Shown here: one piece after another, positions 1 to 10,542 of the stretch
Layout of the letters: each line of letters begins with the position of its first letter
Numbering within the stretch: the first letter of the stretch is position 1
Assembly: GCA_025331565.1 (NCBI GenBank)
Contig: JAFREQ010000062.1
Span: 434,001 to 498,000 of the forward strand
Direction of reading: 5' to 3'
Source: Holacanthus passer
Taxonomy: Eukaryota; Chordata; Actinopteri; Pomacanthidae
Length of the DNA: 64,000 nucleotides
The notes under the pieces: generated by a model
What the model was told of the DNA's origin: nothing
The model's input: the letters and a program-made list of their open reading frames with translations, nothing else
The model's database searches: none
Translations under genes and position numbers: made by a program

Positions 1-418
1 GAGGAGAGGGAGGAGATGACGGGAGAAAGAAAGATCAAACAAGTCAAGAGCGTCGTCGTGTTTTGGCGGAGAACCGGAATGGATCCTCTTTCTAGACTTT
101 CAGGCAAGAGGCCCAAAACAAAACTAAAGGAACTGAACCACGGGAGCCCTCACAAGAACATCAGTGATCCTTCCTCTCTGACAAATAAAAGGTTTACAGA
201 AATGGGCACAACCCTTCAGCTATCCACCCACGCTCAAGGTGTTCCTCTCCACCAGCCTGTCATTGAAATTCCTCTGCATCCAGTCTGAAGAAAGGGCGAC
301 AGAGGGTTTGCCATCAGTTTCAGTCAGAGGGCCGACGCCTCAGTCCGTCAGCCACTCCCCTCTGAATCCTTCCTGGATCCCTCCCCTTTTCACCTTCAGT
401 CCCAAATCTCTTCCCAGA
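1..418 (-). other. 3' flank / probable 3' UTR of rab39b
   Basis: This is the sequence immediately downstream of the rab39b stop codon on the minus strand. No AATAAA-type signal was found on the minus strand before the window edge, so the transcript end is probably outside the window. Short open frames here have no recognisable domain. Confidence 0.5.
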
Positions 419-664
419 TCAACATAGACAGCGGCGGTCGCTCTTGGTCACTTCCTCCGAGGAGTGAACCACGTTGGGGACGAACCCGCTCTTCACGCCC
501 TCCCAGCCCTCCTGGATTGTGATGTCGCCGGACCGCACCAGGGCGAAGATGTCTCTGGTCAGCTCGGTGAAGGCGTGCTCCACGTTGATGGCGTCGCGGG
601 CCGACGTCTCGACGTAGCGCATCCCGTACGCCCCCGCCAGCTTCTCTGCTTCCTGACGGGTCAC
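419..664 (-). CDS. rab39b: rab39b coding exon 3 (residues 133-213 and stop)
   Basis: The acceptor gatcttcag precedes GTGACC. The exon encodes VTRQEAEKL through the tail with the terminal CLC and TGA. It includes G5 ETSARD and the conserved Rab39 stretch WEGVKSGFVPNVVHSSEE. The phase-0 join to exon 2 is at Gln132/Val133. Confidence 0.97.
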   Translation of the reverse strand: MTRQEAEKLAGAYGMRYVETSARDAINVEHAFTELTRDIFALVRSGDITIQEGWEGVKSGFVPNVVHSSEEVTKSDRRCLC

Positions 665-3202
665 CTGAAGATCAAATGAGAGGAGGTGAAACTTCCTCAG
701 GTGGGAACTGGGCCGACAAGAGCTAATAGATCTGACACACAACCACAGGAGGAGTTCTGAGGTCTACAGATCCAGATCAATGGGAAACAACCAAACAGTC
801 TCAGGAACCAAAAGTCACAAACCTATAGTTTGTTTGCTCTGGTCTGAATCGTTAGTTGTAAAATGTAAAATATTGGTCTAACATATTGTTGTTTTATTCC
901 AAATGAATGAAACACAAGAGCAGTACATTTTCTGAGATAAGAGCCTTCTGGTTCAACGTGACGTGATGACAGTGATCCAGATATGAAACCTTACGTAGTC
1001 ACACTGTCGTGCTGAGCGTTCTCATCCTGTGGGCCTAAATTTCAACGGTGATATTTTTGCTTTCTGTCTGCCCCAAGAGAATCAAACAAACAATGACAAC
1101 TCGCCTCTGATCCAAATGCGCGCTGATCTAAATGTGAACAAAAAGTTATTTATAATCCTAAATTGCATATCAGATAACGTTCAAACAGCCGCTATCCCCA
1201 GCAACACATTTGAACTCAACGCAGCCTCATGAACATCGTCCTGTCTCTCATTGCTCTCACCTGGCGCTGCGCCTCCAGGTCACATTTGTGGCCCACCAAT
1301 AGGAAGACGATGCTGTGCGGCTGGACGTGGCTGCGAGCCTCCTCCAGCCAATCGTGGACGTTCTGGAAGGAGCGGCGGTTGGTGATGTCGAACAGGAGGA
1401 GCCCGCCCACCGAGTTACGGTAGTAGGCCCTGGTGATGGACCTGCAGAGGTGGCAAGATGGAGAGTTGGGTAAATGCCATTCATTTACCGAGCACGATAC
1501 CTAAACAAGAATGTGTCTTGTATAGACGATAACTGTTGCAGAGTCCATGATTTCAGAGGTAAACAAAAGCAGACTTGTCATTTCCAACCAGCAACGTTGG
1601 CTCTGTGAGTTCTGTGAAAATGTTGGCTCATTTCTCGAATCTTGTAAAAGGGCTCTTAAATATACGACTGATGGTTAAATACATGATAAAATGTTTTAAA
1701 AGACTGAGAAACAAACAGGCAAAAAGTTCGTATCCTTGAACCTATGTAGTAGTCTGAGTATTTATGATAAGGAAAAATGACCCTTAGCTTAGCCTCGACG
1801 TGGAAACGTAACACAGTGGTTGGATTTATGCTTGAAAGTGTTTTCAAAGAGCAGGTTTTCATCTTTACTGTTACAAGAGAAAAGGCCTTTAGGATGAGGA
1901 GCAACAGTCAATTCTCTTTACCTCTGTTCAAGACAAAGAGTCAGAGAGATGAGCCATAATCAGCGGAGTGAAAATAAGACGTGACGGATCCAGAGGGAAA
2001 AGTAATCGGAGGAAGAAACCGATGACGGGAGGTGTGAGGAAGGAGGAGCAGAGGTGATGGAGGTGTCAGGTGGAGGAGCTGAGAAGATGTTGATGATGAG
2101 AATCCAGATCAATTTGCAGCTACTGTGTGTTTGTTTTGATGATTTACAAAGCAAAGCAAAGGTTGATTTCATGCAGGACTAAATGGTCCAATTATTGTTT
2201 TTTACCAGAGGACAGATGGAGGAAAGTGTTATTTTAAAAGTCAGAGAGCAAAATAAGTTGAAACACTGAAATAAAACTTGTGCTATAATTACTGAAATTG
2301 CTTAAATTTCAGATTAAAAAAGGAAAGTGCTCGTTTCCTTTTTAACCAGAGTTTGATTGGGCAGATTTTGATTTCAATTCATTTGACGTCTGATGCTTTT
2401 TTGGTTTCACCGTCTAATTTAAACTAAGTATGAAAAAGGCATTTCAGCTTTGTGGTGTTTGGTTTTACAAAACGAGCGGTGGAGCTCGACCGGGAGGAGA
2501 AGCTCTGCTGGAGTCTGACAAGATGTGACACCGTGCCTTCACACACAGACACGCCAACCCTCTTATGATGCTTCCATCTTCCCTCAGCATCCTCACAGAG
2601 AACGACAGCGCAGACATAACGAGGAGGAAAATGACTGAGCCGAGGTGGAGACGGAGAGAGAGACATGAAAGAGGACGGAGGGAGGATTAGTCGATACAGT
2701 AAGAGAAGAGGAGTAGGTGGCGAATATTTAGAAGCAGAGAGTGATTCATGTGGTTTGACACACACACACACACACACATATATATTTATGGAAGGAAGGA
2801 CACACATGAAACAACAGTGACTAAGACGAGATGTGCGTCGTCAGTAGAAGAAGTGACAGTGAAGATGAGGTGGATCAGATGAGCAGAGATTCACACTCCA
2901 GTGTCACAAAATCCCCAAATATGTTAAAACGCCAGGATCTTAAATAGTTTCCCAAAATGGCTACAGAGTCAAAATGGCCACCTGAGTCTGTCTCCGAGCT
3001 TTAAACCTGGAAATAAAATCACATCAAAGTCAAACAGAGACGCAGACGAGTCACAGTTTACAGATTAAAGATAAAGTTGGGATATCGTCGGATCCCAGGA
3101 AAAGACCAAACCAAACCTGATGTTTGACAAAGGCTGTGATTGGTCCCTCGGTCTCGGACGGGGACGTGTCGCGGAGACACTGATCAGGCTGACAGGTGAG
3201 AC

Positions 3203-3238
<36 letters not shown>

Positions 3239-4941
3239 ATGATGAAGGGGAAACAGTTGCATCTTACAGCGTCTCAAGGACAGTGGTTGAATATAACTAT
3301 ACTTTTCCTCAAGTACTGCACTTAGGTACAAATTTGAGGTACTTGTACTTGAGTCTTTTTACTTCATTACATTCATCTGACAGCTTTAGTTACTCATTAC
3401 TTAATTACAACTGCATCCTTAAATCATTGCACACAAACAATATGATGTTTGTCATAAATTCATCTGCTCATCCGTTTGTAAAAGTACAGCTCGAGAGTGT
3501 TTTTCCAGGTCGTGGCTGTTTTATGGCCACGTGCTGGGGTTTGAATCCAGACACATTATCAACATGTTGTCCGACTACACTCATATCATATCGTCGTCAC
3601 TGTAGTAAATACGGAGTGATTTTGGACACAGGCTGCGTTTCATTCCTCGGCTCACTGATTAGCTCTCACATGAACTGTCGACCTTGTTCGAACAGAGATT
3701 CCCCTTCAGACTGTTTTGCCCCAAAACTGGTTGATTTTATTCTTCAGGCACTTTCTTCCATTTGCTCAGTAGAAACAGGCCCTGCAGTCGTTTCCTCTGC
3801 TCATTGGAATAACTGCTCCTTCTGCTCTACGTGCAAACAAAGTAGTCGCAGGTAGTTTTTCCACTTTCACAGTGTTCTCTAACATCAGTAATCCATTTCT
3901 GTTATTAACAACACTGAGAAACGATGCTGAGAAATAAACACAGCTCCCGTCCGTCTCTCAGTTCTGTAAAAGCAGCTGTTTACCCAAACCTTTCTCTCTT
4001 GCAGTTTCCAAATGAATCAGAATTAAAAGTGATAAAACCACAGCTTCCTCGTTCCCTCAGTTTCGGGGACGTCCGTGGTGCGAGGTCACCTGTCCCTGCA
4101 GCAGCGTGTCGTCGGTTCCCTGCTGCGCTTTCGGCCTTTTTTCACTGAATTAGTTTGAGTTTCTCTTTTATTCGTCGGTCAGCTGCTCGTCACTTCTTCT
4201 TCATGTGTTTGGTCCACATGAGAAACACACGGCTGTACCTCCTGCTGATTCTCTTTGAGCCAGAAAAGACAGCAGATGTTTCGAAACAGAAGTTTTGCAT
4301 CAGTCTGTGATTTGAAAGTTTTGCAAAGTAGCACTTTAGCAACTTTAATCTTTAAGTTTGTATTGAACTATTGCAAATATGACATCATCATGTGTCCGTG
4401 GCTGGAGGTGCAATGTAACTAAGGGCATTTACTCAAGTAGAATTTTGAGGTACTTGTACTTAACTTGAGTATTTATTTTATGCTTTATTTATTACCTCAA
4501 CTTGAACAAGCTGCAACTTTAAAATGCTGATTGGAATCATTCTGCACAATGAGAACTTTTAATACTTTAAACGTTTTTTTTACGCTGCTTTTACTTTTAC
4601 TTTTTTCACCTCTTCTCAAAAACAAATACCACAGATGAACACGTGTTCTGTCACAATTTAGCAGCAGAGACACAAAACACTATGAAACACATCATCATAG
4701 GAACATTACAGTAAGTACGCTCTCACCTGAAGCGCTCCTGGCCCGCCGTGTCCCAGATCTGCAGCTTGATCCTCTTGCCCGGCTCGATCTCCACCAGCCG
4801 GGAGAAGAAGTCCACGCCGACGGTGGGGTCCGACACCTGGGCGAAGCGGCCCTCGGTGAACCGCCGGATCAGACACGACTTGCCCACCGTGGAGTCGCCG
4901 ATGACGATGAGCCGGAACTGGTAGAGCCATATCGCCTCCAT
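419..4941 (-). CDS. rab39b: Rab39B small GTPase, complete, three coding exons
   Basis: Joining 4727-4941, 1261-1441 and 419-664 on the minus strand gives 642 nt, or 213 residues, the length I recall for human RAB39B. All joins are GT-AG and keep frame. Visible motifs are the P-loop GDSTVGKS (residues 15-22, Lys21/Ser22 for Mg-GTP), switch I PTVGVDF, DTAGQE (64-69), the Rab39-type G4 motif GHKCD in place of NKxD (122-126), G5 ETSAR, and a C-terminal CLC for double geranylgeranylation. The start MEAIWLYQFR and the end RRCLC match Rab39B better than Rab39A or Rab42. Family knowledge: Rab39B acts in Golgi/endosome traffic, neuronal receptor sorting and autophagy. It is transcribed away from the rab38-type gene. 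Which teleost duplicate this is cannot be told from the sequence. The gene has one more coding intron than the two-exon mammalian gene as I recall it. Confidence 0.97.
665..1260 (-). other. rab39b: rab39b intron between coding exons 2 and 3
   Basis: A 596-nt GT-AG intron with nothing recognisable inside. I recall the mammalian gene as having no intron here. Confidence 0.85.
1261..1441 (-). CDS. rab39b: rab39b coding exon 2 (residues 73-132)
   Basis: The acceptor ctctgcag precedes the first base, which completes Arg72, and the donor gtgaga follows CAG at 1261. The exon encodes SITRAYYRNSVGGLLLFDIT through VGHKCDLEAQRQ, covering switch II and G4. Confidence 0.97.
3280..3425 (+). repeat. Dispersed fish repeat, ACTCAAGTA/TTGAGGTACTTGTA type, left part
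   Basis: The sequence reads gaatataactatactttt, then cctcaagtactgcactta, then ttgaggtacttgtacttgag, ending near gacagctttagttact. The same word order recurs at 4410-4605, 5165-5265 and 5905-6045, and inverted at 8690-8975 and 11888-12258. I recognise it as a common teleost nonautonomous repeat; its family name is not certain. Confidence 0.75.
4410..4605 (+). repeat. Dispersed fish repeat, ACTCAAGTA type, second copy
   Basis: Contains atttactcaagtagaatttt, ttgaggtacttgtacttaac and, further on, cattctgcacaatgagaact before a run resembling acttttacttttactttt. It has the same order and orientation as the copy at 3280. Confidence 0.75.
4727..4941 (-). CDS. rab39b: rab39b coding exon 1 (residues 1-71 plus part of 72)
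   Basis: The exon runs from ATG at 4941-4939 to TTCAG at 4727, followed by the donor gtgaga. It encodes the P-loop, switch I and DTAGQE. The start is fixed by homology to MEAIW and by the gccATGG context. The 5' side of this exon probably reaches 5090, where a strong acceptor lies. Confidence 0.97.
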
Positions 4942-4945
4942 GGCC

Positions 4946-5088
4946 GTGTCTGTCTGTCTGTCCAACTGTTTCACTGTCCAACTATCTGTCTGTCCAACTA
5001 TCTGTCCGTCTGTTTCACTGTCCAACTATCTGTCTGTCCAACTGTTTTATTGTCTGTTTTACAATCTGTCTGTCTGTCAGTCTGTTGT
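4946..5088 (-). repeat. Degenerate tetranucleotide/minisatellite in the rab39b leader
   Basis: The plus strand shows repeated tgtc/tgtctgtccaac units mixed with tatctgtctgtccaac and tttcactgtccaac blocks. On the transcript strand this is gacagacagatagttgg and related units. It ends only five bases before the rab39b ATG and lies between that ATG and a strong splice acceptor, so it probably makes up nearly all of the leader carried by this exon. Confidence 0.85.
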
Positions 5089-5089
5089 G

Positions 5090-5122
5090 CCTGGATGAGA
5101 GAGACAGAGAGAGAAAGAGAGG
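5090..5122 (-). promoter_or_regulatory. rab39b: Predicted splice acceptor at the 5' edge of the rab39b leader exon
   Basis: On the minus strand a long pyrimidine tract ends in tctctctcatccag at 5091, and an exon would start at 5090. This implies a spliced noncoding exon further upstream. The inference rests on signal strength only. Confidence 0.6.
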
Positions 5123-5164
5123 AACAACATGTTTATTATATTCCCAGTATTTGGCAACTTCCAT

Positions 5165-5265
5165 TTTTGTAGTAAAGGCTACAATTTTGAGGTACATGTA
5201 CTGCAGTATTGGAGTATTTTATGCCACTTTATACTTGACTACATCTTGGAAGCAGATGTATGTAA
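5165..5265 (+). repeat. Dispersed fish repeat, ACTCAAGTA type, left end
   Basis: Contains ttttgaggtacatgtactgc, then a gagtattttatgccacttta-like stretch and atacttgactacat. Together with 5905-6045 it may be the two ends of one element whose middle was replaced. Confidence 0.7.
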
Positions 5266-5904
5266 AAAAAACTGTAAAATGTAAAAAGGAATAAATATAT
5301 GGTAAACTTTGTAAAATCACTTCAGTCATGCTCAAACACTGGAGACTTTACTGCTGCCATTGAACTGAACACTGAGGAGCCACAAAATATATGAAAATAA
5401 AACTGGACTAACTCTCTGGGTTCAGTTGCTGAAATAACCTTTGACTGGCTGTTTGTCCCCTCGAACACACACAACTGACTGAGCCTCTTTGTGTTCGCTG
5501 CGTGATTCAATTAAAACCACGAGATATAAGAGAAAATCCTCTTATGATTTTCTCGTCACTTGATGGCGTCAATTGATGTTTTAATAAGCCCATAAGCTTT
5601 TTGGATTATTGGCCGTCGCCTGATGCCACTTTTCTGAGACGCTGGCTTTTGAACATGTGACCCGTTTGGCGCGTTTACATATTTCTTTCTGAATATTTCT
5701 ATGTTTTGCTCATAACACTTTTCTACTTGTATTGAAGTAAAGGCTGTGAATACTTCTCCCACTGAGTTTTGCACAGAATTGTTTCCTAGAACTCCTTTAA
5801 AATGTCACATTCAGGTGAAGTGAGTCAAACAGGTGAAACTGACCTTTAATAAAAGACTTTATAAATTCATGAATCAGCTCAACAGTCAGTAATAATAATT
5901 ATAA
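5266..5904. other. Noncoding sequence in the presumed rab39b upstream intron
   Basis: No exon, RNA gene or clear repeat is recognised. It lies between two partial copies of the same repeat. Confidence 0.5.
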
Positions 5905-6045
5905 TCAAACACTACAATATGCATCATTCTGCATCATGAGTACTTTTACTACTTTAAGCATATTTTCAAATACTTTTCTACTTAGTTACATTTTGAATGC
6001 ATGACTTTTACTCAAGTACATGTGAGTATCTTCTTCCACCTCTGG
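5905..6045 (+). repeat. Dispersed fish repeat, ACTCAAGTA type, right end
   Basis: Contains gcatcattctgcatcatgag, tacttttactactttaagca, gacttttactcaagtacatg and a terminal cttcttccacctctg. This is the opposite end of the element to 5165-5265 and in the same orientation. Confidence 0.75.
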
Positions 6046-6448
6046 CTTTAACAGATTTTCTCTTTTGTACCAACTCTCTCTGTTGTCTGCAGCTCTGCCT
6101 GACCAGGCCACCAGGCGGGCAGGCGGCCAGACTCCCATCAGCCCCTTCGGCTGTGCGTAGCTCGGTCGGTATGCAAACACGAGAGGCTGGATCCCCGGTG
6201 AATAGCAGCCTCACACCGGATGGAGCAGTTTGGAGATGTGACATCCATCAAACATGCACATTCATATTCATCCATGTGTTGAGCCTTTGAGCGTCTTATT
6301 GTTATTATTAAAATTCATAACAGAGTCAAATAAAGATGAGGATTCATGCATCTGCTCCTGAAATGTGTCCCTGCAGGTTCTGATGAGACCACGACACAAA
6401 CAGGCCTCTTCCACACACAATACTCACACGCACATGAGAGCAGCCTAC

Positions 6449-6850
6449 CTCAGGACCAGGACCAGGATCAGGACCAGGCTGCCTCCATGGCTCCGGCTGG
6501 ATGGATCCTCCTCGCTCCTGCACAGCCTCGACTCGAGGAAACGAAGGAGGCAGCTCGACAACAACAGGCCTCCGGGACTCCTCGGTGAGAGCAGAGAGAA
6601 AGACGCGTCCAGAGCAGGTGCAGAGGCTCAAACCGGATCCTGCGCCTTCTCGCCCCGGAGCCACGAACGAAGCAGGAACCGGGCGTGTGTGTGTGTCCGT
6701 GTCTATGCAGCAGGGATGCGGGCTGTGGGAGGGAAACCCCGCCGTGGCATGTCTCTGTTTGCTGGGCTGCTTCTCTGCTGATGAAATGGCAGCAGCATCA
6801 TATAACCTGACTCATCCCGCATCAGCACCACTACCGTAAAGGACCGAGCA
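6449..6850 (-). promoter_or_regulatory. rab39b: GC-rich promoter area and candidate noncoding first exon of rab39b
   Basis: GC- and CpG-richer than its surroundings on the rab39b side. On the minus strand a good donor, CCTGAG|GTAGGC, lies at 6449/6448 and could join the acceptor at 5091. The proposed exon contains a short (gaccag)n-type repeat at 6453-6478 and a six-codon upstream reading frame at 6468-6488. The transcription start is not determined, and the 5' boundary given is arbitrary within the GC-rich block. Confidence 0.45.
6468..6488 (-). CDS. Short upstream ORF in the candidate rab39b first exon (6 codons)
   Basis: On the minus strand, gagccATGG gives Met-Glu-Ala-Ala-Trp-Ser-stop in a strong start context. 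It would lie in the leader if the proposed splice from 6449 to 5090 is real. It could lower initiation at the Rab39B start. It is too short for any domain and may be chance. Confidence 0.3.
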   Translation of the reverse strand: MEAAWS

Positions 6851-6898
6851 GGGGCGCAACGCCGAGCAGCTGAGGAGGGCGTGAAGAACTCCGAGGAG

Positions 6899-6910
6899 TG
6901 CGCATGCGTC
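6899..6910. promoter_or_regulatory. NRF-1-like site between the divergent Rab genes
   Basis: TGCGCATGCGT matches the palindromic NRF-1 consensus. Further partial matches, ctgcgcacgcc and actgcgcagatgcgg, lie at about 7158-7181. Such sites are typical of CpG-rich TATA-less promoters. Confidence 0.45.
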
Positions 6911-8247
6911 TTCGTTTTATTATTATTATTATTATTATTGATGGAATTTAGGATAAGAAATAAAACTTCTTCTTCTTCTTTTATTTTTGGAGACAAGATG
7001 TAAGGGATAAAATTCTGCTTCACTATATTTGAATAAGTCAATAAAAGCACTTCTAGTTTGAGAGATGACTTTTTTTTTTTATTTATACAGTCGTGTTTGT
7101 TTTAGTGCAACAAGAGGAAGCTGCACACTCACTGCGCCAGTGCGCCGTTCTTCTGCGCACGCCTCACTGCGCAGATGCGGAAATGGATGAGATGCAGGCT
7201 GGGAGATGCGGTTTTTACGAGCTTATGTGCGTTTGTATCTTTGTATGTGCGGGTTGAGTTAAGGTTAAAGTTAAGATTATTAGTCGTGAGACTTTTGAGC
7301 TTTTGTAGTTCAGGCAAAACAGAGTGTCTTTATTTTTCTGTTTCTTTTTAATATCAGGAACTAAATAAAGCTTTCAAAAGGAAAAGTCAACCAACCAGCA
7401 GCAGCAGCAGTTCATCACAACCAAACACACGTGTCCTTGCAAAACATTGAAAAAAGACAAATTAGAGTTTGTAACTCAAACAAGGTGCTTTGCATTAAAG
7501 TGAAGCATGACACAAGATAAAAACACTAAAGCTTTATTTATATAACTTTTTTTCACAGTGTGCTATTTCAAGGTGCAGCCACATGATTCACTAATGCTTT
7601 CATTATACTGCAGACATGATGAACTCACACACACACACACACACACACACAGTCAGTGGGTGTGATCTGGCACAAACCGCTGACAGGCTTGTCAAACAGC
7701 AGCAGGAGGAGATGAACACACAGACCGCGGGCAGCAGAGAAAACTACACTAAAGCAGTTTTTCTTCTTCACCTTCTTCTTTGACTTTTTTTTTTTTTTTT
7801 TTTTACATGCAGCAACTTCTCTTTTCAGCCACAAACTTCGAGGCTGCAGGTTTTGGATGGAGCTGAGACTTGGACACACGCTGGGATGATAAAACCACCT
7901 GAACTATAGTGTTTAACAAGCTTCTCTCGTGCAGACTCGTTTTGCATCTGCAGGACTGTTTTTCAGTCTTTTTAAAAAACATTTATTGAAGTTCACCTCT
8001 TGTCATTTTGGGGCTCACGGTGCGTAAAGCTCGTGCGTAAAGCTCGTGCGTAATAACCTGCTTTAAGAATTCATCACAGAGGCTTTTTTTAATTCAAGTG
8101 CCACATATTACAAGTCTTCCTCGGGTGTTTTCCTCCATGCATGACTTCACACCGGCTCCCAGAGGACAGACCCTCCAGCTCCTCTCCATGCGGGGACCAT
8201 AGTCGGACACCTCATCCGTTTTCCGCGCGCGCTCCTCCGGAGCAGCG
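6911..8247. other. Intergenic region / rab38 5' flank
   Basis: Contains (tta)n at 6917-6940, (CA)n at 7625-7652, a poly(T) run near 7787-7804, and three direct copies of gtgcgtaa with agctc spacers at 8020-8052. No coding sequence is recognised. The rab38 leader is presumably in the last few hundred bases; no TATA box stands out. Confidence 0.5.
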
Positions 8248-8443
8248 ATGATGCAGCAGGAGCGCCTGCTCAAGGTTTTGGTCATCGGGGATCTGGGAGT
8301 GGGCAAAACGTCCATCATAAAGCGCTACGTGCACCAGGTGTTCTCCCAGCACTACAGAGCCACCATCGGGGTGGACTTCGCCCTCAAGGTGCTCACCTGG
8401 GACCAGAGGACGGTGGTGCGGCTGCAGCTGTGGGACATCGCCG
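8248..8443 (+). CDS. rab38: rab38 coding exon 1 (residues 1-65 plus part of 66)
   Basis: Starts at ATGATGCAGCAG (agcagcgATG) and ends gacatcgccg before the donor gtgcgt. Either of the two adjacent ATGs could be used, changing the protein by one residue. Encodes the P-loop, switch I and the first part of WDIAG. Confidence 0.95.
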
Positions 8444-10498
8444 GTGCGTCCATGAAGGAGTGTGTGTGGCTGGAGGTTATGTTTCCAGAAAAACACCTGT
8501 GTAGAAAAGCTTGTCTTCATCCTTATTGCAGTGTGTTAGTCCTCAGTTATGGGCTTTGGTTCATCTGGTTTCAAGGTGACCTGATGCCAGAGGATCAGAC
8601 TCTCATTTACTGACATGCACAGTTTTTCATGTTGTCCTAAATGTTCATGGAGCCTGTTTCGTTTCTGCAATAGTTTACAATATGTTAGTTGCAGAGGTGG
8701 AAGAAGTATTCAGCTGATTTACTCATAGTACTAATACCTCACAGTGAAAAAACTCCACTAGGAGTAAAAGTCCTGCATTCAAAACCTTGCTGAGGTAAAA
8801 CTAGTATGCTTAAAGCATGAAAAGTAAAAGTACTCATTTTCCAGTTCATTCAAGAGGGTTTTTAATTCAAATTCAAAATCCAAATTTGGAGATTTTCACT
8901 GGACAGGAAGGGTGTGAAAAAAAGTGTAATCTAAAGTAACTAGTAACTAAAGCTGTAGTGGAGCAACAAGTACATTATGTGTCTCTTATTTTGACAACTC
9001 AAAATCTAATTCGATATATTCAATTAAATTTTGACTTGTCACAAATGCGTCGCAGATATTTCTATCTTTAAAATGTCAGATCTCCTCGTCGTTAACTGAG
9101 TATCAGCATCAGATGATCCAAGTTCAGTGCAACCAAGAAGCAGACGGTACAGCTACATACAGTGCTGTGCATTTTCTCACTCGCTGGCTGCATCGTGCTG
9201 ACACATCCAACGATGATGATGCACGACACAAACAGTAACCGCCTAGAAAATGTGGTGAACCTCTGTTCCTGTTCCTGTGCAGCTCATCCCATCACCTACC
9301 ACAGTAGGTTTTTATAAAGAAGAGCTTCTTGTATTCTGCTCATAAAACCCATCATGCCTCCATGATTACATGTAATTTGATGTTCTCTTGGAGGCTCTTT
9401 CCATCCCGCTCTCCCAGCTGGATGCACTGTACTTTGAGCTTTGGGTGTTGAATGCTGATAAAAGCCGTCATTTACATGAGGACTTCAGGCCGAGGCTGTT
9501 AGTCGGACGGACTTTAGACCAGTAGCTTTGTCTTTCTAACACACACAAAGTTGTCAGATTGAGTGCGTCAACGTGATCATTTCATCACTTTTTGTGTGTG
9601 TGTTTATCTGGATGTTAAGTCACTGGTCCGTTATCTGACACTTCTGAGTTAATACAAGGTCAAAACATGTCAAACCTTTTTTGCATTTGCAATATTTTAT
9701 TAGCTGCAGGTGTCAAGATACAATTAGCAAGTAAAGTCGGTTTCATACCATCAACAGAAAAATGCCAATGAAAGGACCGTCTGCAAAATGTAGTCAAGTT
9801 AAGATGCCTTCTCTTTTAGACCAACCTGGAAGTTATGCTGCTAAATTCTCAGATTTCCAATGGAAGTTTTGCATTGCTGCAAGAAAACCATATACATATA
9901 TATATATATCCACTATAACTGAATTGAATTTGTGGTTCAAAGATGGTTAAAAGTCTGTTTGTGATGTGATCGTTGGAGATGAAGAATCATCTTACAGGAT
10001 ATGTTTGCTCACTGCAGGCAGATTGTCATATTCATGAACAAGGCCAAACCCAAGTTTATACAAAACCTCCATTGGAAATCAGCCAATTTGAGTGACGTTA
10101 ACTTCCAGGTTGATACCATCATGTACCCATCAAAGAGGAAGTCAGCAAAACCACTGATTATAATGACATGTTGTGTGTTGTTCTAGTGTGAGATGGAAGA
10201 TGATGTTGACATTGACTTTACATATTTTATACTCACACTTTCAAATAAGTTATAGCAAATGTTATGATACGAAACGCTCGACATTTTTAAACCTCCACTG
10301 TTATTTTGTTTAAACTTATTTTGGAGGTCGGCTCATTTTTAGTTTCTACATAAACTGAACAGCAAAATCTTGGAGTGAAGCTCAGCTCTGATCAGATTGA
10401 GTTTAGACTGAGTTTAGACTGAGTTTAGAATCTCACGCTGTGTCCTGGTGAGCGAAAAACAAAGATAGCATCTGCTGTTAGGAGGAAGACTGTCAGAC

Positions 10499-10542
<44 letters not shown>

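Larger units (their letters stand above)
1442..4726 (-). other. rab39b: rab39b intron between coding exons 1 and 2
   Basis: A 3.3-kb GT-AG intron. It holds a (CA)n tract near 2757-2778, a (GT)n tract at 3203-3237 and two fragments of the ACTCAAGTA-type fish repeat listed separately. Long open frames across 3196-3855 are explained by dinucleotide repeat and dispersed repeat sequence. Confidence 0.85.

Noticed and set aside
3530..3560. ggtttgaatcc resembling a tRNA B box
   Set aside because: No A box or cloverleaf could be formed around it, so no tRNA call is made.
3196..3855. 219-codon plus-strand open frame in the rab39b intron
   Set aside because: It opens in a (GT)n tract and runs through a dispersed fish repeat. 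No domain, no splice support, and it lies antisense within a Rab intron.
6344..6839. Overlapping open frames of 80-138 codons on both strands near 6.3-6.8 kb
   Set aside because: They overlap in several frames, contain the (gaccag)n repeat and have promoter-like GC content; more likely a noncoding exon or promoter.
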